From Episyrphus balteatus (taxonomy: Eukaryota; Arthropoda; Insecta; Diptera; Syrphidae): a stretch of DNA of 64,000 nt. Numbering within the stretch: position 1 is the stretch's first letter; the number at the start of each line of letters is the position of its first letter. The DNA is taken from contig NC_079134.1 of assembly GCF_945859705.1 (NCBI RefSeq), positions 158,259,718 to 158,323,717 on the forward strand, read 5' to 3'. Positions 56,605-64,000 of this stretch are shown here, piece by piece. Under the pieces are notes generated by a model that was given only the letters and a program-made list of their open reading frames with translations, was not told the origin of the DNA and ran no database searches. A program made the translations under genes and the position numbers.

Positions 56605-56720
56605 GGAAACAAAATTCACTGAGATGTAAAAGTGTTAAAGTTCTAAATTTCTTTTTCAGTTATGTTTTTGTTGAAATATAACTACCTTTTGCAAGGTATT
56701 GCTGTAGAATTTTAAATCAA
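56605..56720 (+). repeat. Dispersed repeat S, copy 3
   Basis: It shares CTGAGATGTAAAAGTGT, GTTTTTGTTG and CTTTTGCAAGGTATTGCTGT with 48721-48742 and 48975-49022. Confidence 0.55.
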
Positions 56721-56754
56721 TTTAGCTATTTGGTTTATCCTCCAGTTATTAGGG

Positions 56755-57810
56755 GGTATTTCCATTGCTACAGGTGTGACACACTTACATCTACCTGGGT
56801 TGTGTTCTATTCACTAAATAAAGTATTTATTAGCTTCAAAAATGTAACGGGTGTGACATATTTTTTGTAGCGGGTGTGACACTGGAACAATTATTTTAGA
56901 TTTCAAATATACATATAAGCACTATTTACACAGAAAATTAATTTTTAGGGTTAGAATCTCAGTATATGGGCCAAAATACTATGTATAAAATGTCCCTTTT
57001 TTGAATTTAATTTTTCTTGAAGAAAAAGTACAAATTAGTAGAAAAACTATATTGAGTTATAAAATTAACATTATTTACTTTTACAAGTTTGCAACCCAAA
57101 TTCGGATCGAATTGTTTATCTTGATAACGCAGTGGTATTTAAAGTTTTAAAGCTGATTTTTGGTAATAAACTATTAAGAATATTTATTTGAAATTAATTT
57201 TTCTGTGATTTAATTTCATAGGAGACTTACGTTGTTCCTATAGTTTCAAATAGGAATATCAGAGAACTTAATTATATGATTTTACAAAAATAAAACTGAA
57301 ATTTGCAGCAAAGTAACGCAGTTGTTTGGTTGTGATCACTTTCTGTTTAAACTGTAATAAATATAGAAATATCATTGCAAATATATTGGTGCAAATGTTA
57401 TTTTATAATATATTAAAGTATAATTAACTAAAATATATGAAAATATATTGATGTCCAAAGGGACAACGTTTTAGGCACTAAATAGTATTTTGGCTCATAT
57501 ATCTCGACTCGAGACTTTTTTGAGATTTTTTTTTTCTATTTTCTTTTTGTATAAAAATGCGCGTTTATCGTTCGAACAGTTTATTCTGAGGTTTTTAAAA
57601 CAATATTTGATTTAAAAAATTGTTAACTTTACTTTTCTTACTGAAAAATTTCTCATTTTTTTTTAAATTTCTATATAAAAAAAAATAAACTAATGTGAAA
57701 TTATTCAATTAAAATATACATATAAGTATTGTAATAGCATAATTAAATTTCTTATATTTTCACCTTCATTTTTTGACTATTTATGGTCAACTTCCGTGGA
57801 ATTACCCGGG
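56755..57810. mobile_element. Possible GGG-end element with CGGGTGTGACA motifs
   Basis: The left edge GGGTATTTCCATTGC and, inverted at about 57790-57808, GGGTAATTCCACGG are similar. Near the left edge CAGGTGTGACAC, CGGGTGTGACAT and CGGGTGTGACAC occur within about 110 bp. Internal inverted blocks (GCCAAAATACTAT) lie at about 56970 and 57485. The boundaries are uncertain. Confidence 0.35.
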
Positions 57811-57881
57811 GGTATAAATTGAATAAAATTAAAATCAAAAAATATTTTCTTTAGGTAATTGAAATTTGAAAAAAAAAAAAA

Positions 57882-57928
57882 AAAATGCAACTACCTTAGG
57901 TTTCGGGTACCTAAGGTAGTTGCATTTT
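57882..57928. repeat. Perfect 20-bp-arm hairpin
   Basis: The arm AAAATGCAACTACCTTAGGT (57882-57901) and its exact reverse complement (57909-57928) flank a 7-nt loop, ttcgggt. A run of A precedes it. Confidence 0.9.
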
Positions 57929-59640
57929 AACCCAGAAAAGAATAAAATTTCCAACTTTAAAACAGAAAAATGATAGAAAATTATGTTTCAAATAAGATTT
58001 TATTGATTTAGCGACAAAAAACTATAAGAAAATCTAATTCTATTGATTTCATGATTTTATTTCAGCCTCGCCTCCTTATAAAATTAATTTTATATTTGTA
58101 GCTAAAAGATGGATAAAATAACTTCAATTTTAAAATCAATTTGAAATTTTGTTCTATTATATTTTGTCAAAATACATAAATACTTTTTCATTCATAACTT
58201 TTGGTTGCTGGTATCTTTCATCTAGGCTAGGGCTTCTGCTATTACTTCGAACATGCGTCAGACATCAAAAAATGTCCACAATTAAAATCAGTCATTATCA
58301 AAATGACGTAAATTCTTTAATTTTTGTTGTCTCTGTTTGGGGTTTCTGATACTCACACTCACCATGGGACATTAAACTTTTGAGTTCATTATCAAAACAG
58401 GACCAATAAGTTTTTTTTTTTACCAAAATGACGTAGGTAAGTAATCTTATCCATGGACCCTGGCTGTGAATCTGTTACTCTCAAAAAACAAAATAATGAA
58501 AAACATAATTCTTTGTTGAGTAGCAACACTACCGTTTAATAGCATTTAAACAAAAAATAAAAACATTTCGTTCTTATTTGGTGTAAATTCAACATTTACG
58601 TCACAAGCTAGCCACCATTCTTTGTGGCAAGTTGTATAAACCCAAATGCAATTTTGTAAAATTTCAGCATCGTCGCGTCGCTTACGTTGTTAACTCCACC
58701 CGCTTAAACGTGTGTAAATAAACCCAATTTATAAAAAAAAATATACAAATTCTTCTTCACACAAACTTAATTGAACAACAGTGGCAAACATTATCATATA
58801 ACGTGACGATAAATCAACAGGTGCTCCACATATTCAAAGAGTATAAAGAGGATGAGGGTGTTTTTTAAAACCTTGTCAACACATTAAGGCCAAAATGGTT
58901 GAACGTATGTAGGTTTGTTTATATTTAGGTGACATTGATGATACTTTATGTGAGCTTTGAACTACCTACGAGTATAGAATATGGGTATGATATGGTTTTT
59001 GTTTTGTTGTGTGCACTCTCTTAACGTATATCATAGCGTAATAAAATGTTTTGAGAACAAAGAGGAAAATGCTGAACAAAATATGAGGATTATAAGGACG
59101 ATTTAATAGATTAGAGACTCTCTTTGAGGTTGCTGTTGAAATAAGTGTTATAAATAGCTTGGTTGAATGAGAATGGACTAATTAAAATTAATGTTGACAT
59201 TTTTTCATAATTTTCTTAGGATTTTTTTAAATGTCATCCTTTTTAATGTCAAATGTTGATATAGGTAGCTTTACATTTTGCAGCGTTATGCAGGTTTAAC
59301 ATTCAACGATAATACTTTTGGCTCAAAATAAATAAAAATCAATCTATTGAAGTTGAACACATGAACGTTAAAAGGTGTTTGATGGCACATTTCAGGCATA
59401 TATGATCCAAAATCATGGGGATGTTAAATTTTAGTTTCAAATATTTAACGATTTTCTTTATTATTAATAGACTCATATATGTACAATTAGGCGTCTTGCT
59501 GCCCTTTTGCTGATTTTGGGTAATTCATTAATCGTTACAATTCGTCTCTTGCCTCTCATGTGTGTGGTGGTGTGTGTGTGTACTAGGTGCCATTAGCCCC
59601 TTTCCCACTACATCATTTGTTCGCGTAACGCCATGTAACG
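57929..59640. other. Intergenic, no gene seen
   Basis: 58600-59600 is less repetitive, with a GTGT run at about 59566. No supported exon. Confidence 0.4.
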
Positions 59641-59869
59641 CTTATATATTTACCTTAGGTGATGAGCGCCTTAAGGCGGCACTACAATCCCTTGTGGAAT
59701 CAAGCTTCTTCAATCTCCAGTGGCTGCCAATTTTGTCTTTTTTTTTAAATAAATTAATACTTTTTTCAAAGTTGAAACAACTTTAATTTAAATATGTTTT
59801 ATAACGTCAAACCACTTTAAAGTAACGATGTTCTACTTTAATTTTAAAACTTTCGTCTTCAACGCAAAA

Positions 59870-60419
59870 TTATTTCAAAAAAATAGTTGAATCAACGTGG
59901 TTTTCGTTGATTTTAAGTTGTTTTTTTCCAGCAGTGTAGCTGCTTCCAATTTCATCTGTAACGCTTGTAACGCTGACGGCCGCTGAACTTGGTTCCGGCT
60001 CCCATTCAGCAATGCAGATCCCAAAGCCGAGTTCGTCTATCAGAGGACCAATTGACTGCTGAAATGTATCCATTGCTCATGGGAAAAACCGTCACTACGT
60101 AACGGTCTATTGGCTTAGGATTCAGATCCCATTCAGGGGTCCAGGACTTGAAGCGAGTTTTAGTTTGATAATTAATTTTACCTTTTATTGCTAGTACTGG
60201 CATGTTTAGATGGTAAATGTTTACTATCGCCTGAGGTAGCCGGCGCATATTCAGTATTATTAGATCAGCAGCAAGTTCTTTTAACGTAAGACCCGATGAT
60301 GACACTCGTTTTGTGTGCGTTTTGTCTTTGCTGGTTTTGAGATCTTCGATAGCTTTGAAAAGATAGCAACCATCTATGTGACAGGATGCTTGTCTTGTAC
60401 TTTCTTTCCTATTTCGCAC
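59870..60419 (-). other. Unidentified minus-strand open frames
   Basis: Two overlapping minus-strand frames (59870-60073 and 60006-60419) have fairly balanced composition, for example LTLKELAADLIILNMRRLPQ, but start at GTG or lack splice context. GGTCCAGGACTTGAAGCGAG at about 60138 recurs in diverged form just after the 60427-61079 element (about 61079). I do not recognise a family; a decayed repeat is the likeliest source. Confidence 0.2.
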
Positions 60420-60426
60420 TCCAAGA

Positions 60427-61079
60427 CCCTATTGCACCAACCACTTTGCACTTTGCATTTTGCAACTTTGCAAAATAATACTTTTCTGCAAAGTAAAAGT
60501 GTAAAGTGTTTCACCAAAAATTAAAAGTTCCCTACTTTGCACTTTGCAGTTTTTGATATTTTTTTGAAAAGCAAAAAGTGCGGGCGTTTTACCAACTAAA
60601 AATGAAACTTTGCGTACTTTGAAAATTTTCAAAGTACAGCAATAAATAGTTTCAAATTCTTTTCGTTGTTAGAAAAAGGTTGAAATCTTCTTTTTTTACT
60701 TAAACAGCGATATATTTTGAAATTTTGTTGTACTTTAATAATAATTATAATTTTAAATTAAAATAGAATTTTTGAAATTATATGATGGGAGGAAATTGGT
60801 TTTGAATAAAAACATGATTTTCGGTTATAATAATGGAATTGGCATTATTCCCGATTTTACACGACAAATGGCCATCCGGAAATGAAATTTTGTCTTTGCA
60901 TATTTTTGCAAAACTTTGCAGAATTTTAAATGGAAAGTGCAAAGAATTCTTTGCAAATTGGCAAAACTTTGCGCTTTTCAGAAAAGTACTTTGTGCTTTG
61001 CAAATTTGTGGTTGGCGCAACAGAATTTGCAAAGTTAAAGTGCAAAGTTGCAAAATGCAAAGTGGTTGGTGCAATAGGG
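60427..61079. mobile_element. TIR element built from CTTTGCA motifs
   Basis: The inverted ends CCCTATTGCACCAACCAC are followed inward by TTTGCA repeats, and the match extends about 40 bp at each end. CTTTGCA or TGCAAAG recurs many times through the outer parts (60445-60550 and 60895-61065). No target duplication was seen and there is no coding capacity. Confidence 0.75.
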
Positions 61080-62630
61080 CCCAGGTCTTGAGGCGAGTTC
61101 GTTGAGAAGAATAAATTAGTGTGCAAGTCTCATACTCAAACGGGTTTCTGTGAATTTCACTCTCTCATGTTCTATTTGTTAAGTGCTTATAAATGCTATC
61201 TGAAATTAACATGTTTTTTTTTTATCAAATTCTATAATAAATACAAACATCTATTTATTTTCCGATAAAGATAAGTTACAACCATTACCACCACTAATTA
61301 AACCAAAAAACCGTTTGATGTCACCAAACCAATTTCATCAAAAAACATTACAATACACAACATTGCACATTTACCAGTTATTGATAATATTTATTCAATT
61401 TCTATATTATTTTTACCCCAAAACAAAATGTTGTTATATAGAAATACCCACATTATCAATTAGAAGCTTAACCTTTATTCTAAAACTAACACAATTAACT
61501 CATTTGCGAAATCGACAACATTAATTTATCTGTGTGATTGAATAGAGCTTCCTGTAATGGGGGATTCATTTGCATTTTATCTAACTATAATATTTACTCA
61601 ACTAGTTTAGCAATAAATAAACGAGAAAACAAATTTTCAAATCGTGTCGAAATTTTCCCTCATCAAAAAGTAAACACCATCACACTTTGTTTGTTGAACT
61701 TTGAACACAATAATTTTCACATACAACCCATTTTCCACTCAAGCCTGGTAAATTGATTTAATGTAAAGCTTATATGTTTGATAAATTTATTGAATATTTT
61801 TTGTTGTTGTAAATAAGGAGATAAAAATCCAATTTTATTTCACTATAATATATCTTTTGTGTTGTTTTTGCCAAAGTAAAATATAAATACTCTTTCTATT
61901 ATAAGCCTTAGCTCTTCATTCCAATATACCTAGGATCCTAAATAAAATGATAAAAAAAGCGAAATAAAAAACAAAAATAAATAAATAAACTCTTGTTCAT
62001 AATAATAATGAAAATGTGATAAAAAAACCGTAATGGAATTAGTAGAAAACCAACATGTCAATAAAAACATCAGTCTGCGCACTAAACAAAACAACCATAT
62101 AGAGGTTCCATATTTTTTTTTGCCACCAGCAAGTTACACAGGATTTATTAATTTAGTATGCATGATGAATCACCCTTACCCAATGTGTTTTTTTTGCCTT
62201 AAACGTTAGGAGCTTATTTTTATGGACAAAGTTGTTTATTTTGCTATTGTATAAGGGTAGGATTTTATTTGAATTATAGAGATCCAAGTTTGTGTGACAC
62301 AGCATAGTTTTTCAGGATTTTCAATTTTTATGAATTGCTTTAGGGATTTTAGGTTTTGTCCTATTTTGATTAAAAAACCTAGCAGAGGAGTATTCTAAAA
62401 AAAAATCAAACATTTTCTTTAAATATAAGCACTTGTTAAAATTACTGTGGTAATAGCATTTTTACTTTACTATAAGCCAAGTTTAGCAATTTTGGCTGTG
62501 TCTATCTCGAGCTACTGGCCAAATCAATTAAGCAATTTTGTTTAAACTTGTTATGTGAGGGTTTAAGCTGATACTCTAAAGGGGAAAATCCAAATTTTTG
62601 TATGCGATTTTACGATTTTGATTAAAAATA
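61080..62630. other. Intergenic, no gene seen
   Basis: AT-rich, rather unique sequence; nothing supported. Confidence 0.45.
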
Positions 62631-62631
62631 A

Positions 62632-63352
62632 AATGCACGACTGGGTCGCACGTACTTGCTCTTGTAGTTCACAGTATCTTTATCTTAAATATCTATTGGA
62701 AATTTAAGATTTTGTAGAAAAAAAAATCAAAAAAAAAAAAAAAAAAATCAAAAGTTTAAAAATTAAATTAAAATTTTTTTTTTTTTTCAAAAATGTTTTT
62801 AAAAATATTTCTTTTTAACATTTTATACCTAATGATCTCTGTAAATGTTAAATAAAATAACTAATGCTTTGATAAAATATATGAACTTAAAAAATATGTC
62901 AATTTTCGAAAAACGGCAACGCCATATTTCCATTCTCCGCATTTTTTGAGAAAAACTAAAAACCCAGTTTTGTTGGAATCAATAAGAGTATTCCGCACAC
63001 CAAATTTGATCAAAATCGTTAGAGCCGTTTTCGAGAAATTTGCAATACCTCGAAAACGTTATATGGGTGGTATGCGTTAAAATGGAGATATTAAAAAAAT
63101 AAAAAAAACGGGTCTAGGGAATTACGTAAAAATCATCTGTACCAAGTTTCAAGCAAATCCATCCATCCGTTTAGGCCCTAGCTCGATGTACAAATGGACG
63201 CACAGACGCACACACGCACAGACGCACAGACCGACGGACGGACGGCATGACGAAAACCACTTTTTTGATCTTCTCCATCATCGTAATGTTGGTTTTGATT
63301 AAAACCTCGATTTTTTTTTCTACACGAAACCAATACTTGCCCTATAGAGCAA
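62632..63352 (-). repeat. Dispersed repeat F, copy 3 (minus)
   Basis: It begins TGCACGACTGGGTCGCACGT, the reverse complement of the end of copy 2, and contains CCATCCGTTTAGGCCCTAGC. It ends near TTGCCCTATAGAGCAAGT, a small palindrome. Copies 1-3 define a unit of about 0.7-0.95 kb. Confidence 0.65.
63188..63245. repeat. GACGCACA/GACG microsatellite
   Basis: Imperfect GACGCACA units run into GACGGACGG within repeat F copy 3. The tract sits at the same internal place as the GTCT tract of copy 2. Confidence 0.9.
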
Positions 63353-64000
63353 GTAAAAAAGAAGATGTCAAAAATAAGATCTAAAATTTGAAATTCAAAA
63401 AAATTGAACAATTTTCTCTATTTTTCACTTTCTCTCAAACGACTCAGTCTATTTAACGAAAATTTTCACATAGCAGGGTTTAAATAGTCGAATTCTACGA
63501 TTTATAAAATTTTCCAAAAATCACATTTTTGGCAAAACCATCAATCATATAATAAATCAATTTTTTTTTTGAAATCATGTTCTTAGTTGACCAATAATTT
63601 TTTCAAGATCGCATAACATTTTTTTTGTTGAAAAAATACCTAACGATTTTTTTCCTTTGTACAAGATATTAAAAAAATATATGTTTTTTTTTTTTAATTT
63701 TTTTTGCACAGCAGGAAAAATTCTTTATTCCTCCTAAATTATGTAAATTTTAGGGATAAATTGCTTTCGTCGCAGATCGAAAATAAAAAAAAAATTAAAA
63801 CGGTAACATAAAACCGTCTTAAAATTGTTAACGTCTTCTAAATCAATGAATGCCGGCTAGATGTCAGTTCCATCTTAAAGGCCAAGTCATATGACGCCAA
63901 GTACACCCAAAAAAAAAAAACCAATATCAATTTAACATTTTTTAAATATCAAATTAACATTTTTCAAATAGGTATCAGCAAAAAATTCTCTATAAAATAT
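63353..64000. other. Intergenic, no gene seen
   Basis: AT-rich to the right edge; nothing supported. Confidence 0.5.

Noticed and set aside
1..64000. tRNA, rRNA and CRISPR content
   Set aside because: No T-loop GGTTCGANNCC box with a paired acceptor stem, no rRNA core and no spacer-repeat array was found by eye; GGTTCGAAAG at 17311-17320 is a transposon end.

Overview
The window looks like nuclear DNA of a brachyceran fly. It is very AT-rich, has short introns of 54-58 bp with fly-type splice signals, and carries a kinesin heavy chain N-terminus close to that of Drosophila. It is dense in small inverted-repeat DNA transposons. Only two protein-coding genes can be supported, both in the first third.

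Region 1-9.9 kb. The first coding exon of kinesin-1 heavy chain (Khc) lies on the minus strand at 6485-6631. Its first intron runs off the left edge and so is at least 6.48 kb; it holds several inverted-repeat elements. The probable Khc 5' UTR and promoter is the relatively GC-rich stretch just right of the exon. The gene is divergent from the next one, with about 3.3 kb between the two start codons. That gap holds a double-palindrome foldback element and a 150-bp MITE.

Region 9.9-21.8 kb. A complete plus-strand gene encodes the CCDC93 orthologue, a subunit of the CCC/Commander endosomal recycling complex. Ten coding exons assemble to 601 codons plus stop. Introns 4 and 6 are about 4.5 kb each and are packed with transposon debris: nested TIR elements, a Tc1-type transposase fossil, a piggyBac-like MITE and a LINE reverse transcriptase fossil. 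The other introns are 54-82 bp, apart from intron 5 (431 bp).

Region 21.8-64 kb. No convincing host gene exon is visible. The stretch is intergenic DNA, or an intron of a gene whose exons lie outside. It contains three hAT-type elements with 8-bp target duplications, a long-TIR element with an 8-9 bp duplication, TA-flanked elements with GGG ends, a piggyBac-like MITE, a second LINE fragment, several dispersed repeat families, and a roughly 2.1-kb AAAAT/AAAAG pentanucleotide array that carries an internal large-scale duplication. Less repetitive islands (about 25.6-26.5, 35.7-36.6, 44.1-45.6, 52.5-53.5 and 58.6-59.6 kb) could be regulatory, but nothing in the sequence proves it.

The most distinctive theme is that many of the TIR elements, from different apparent superfamilies, contain arrays of a short private motif, often related to the element's own end. 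No tRNA, rRNA or CRISPR was recognised. Superfamily names rest on target-site duplications and end sequences read by eye; no database search was possible.
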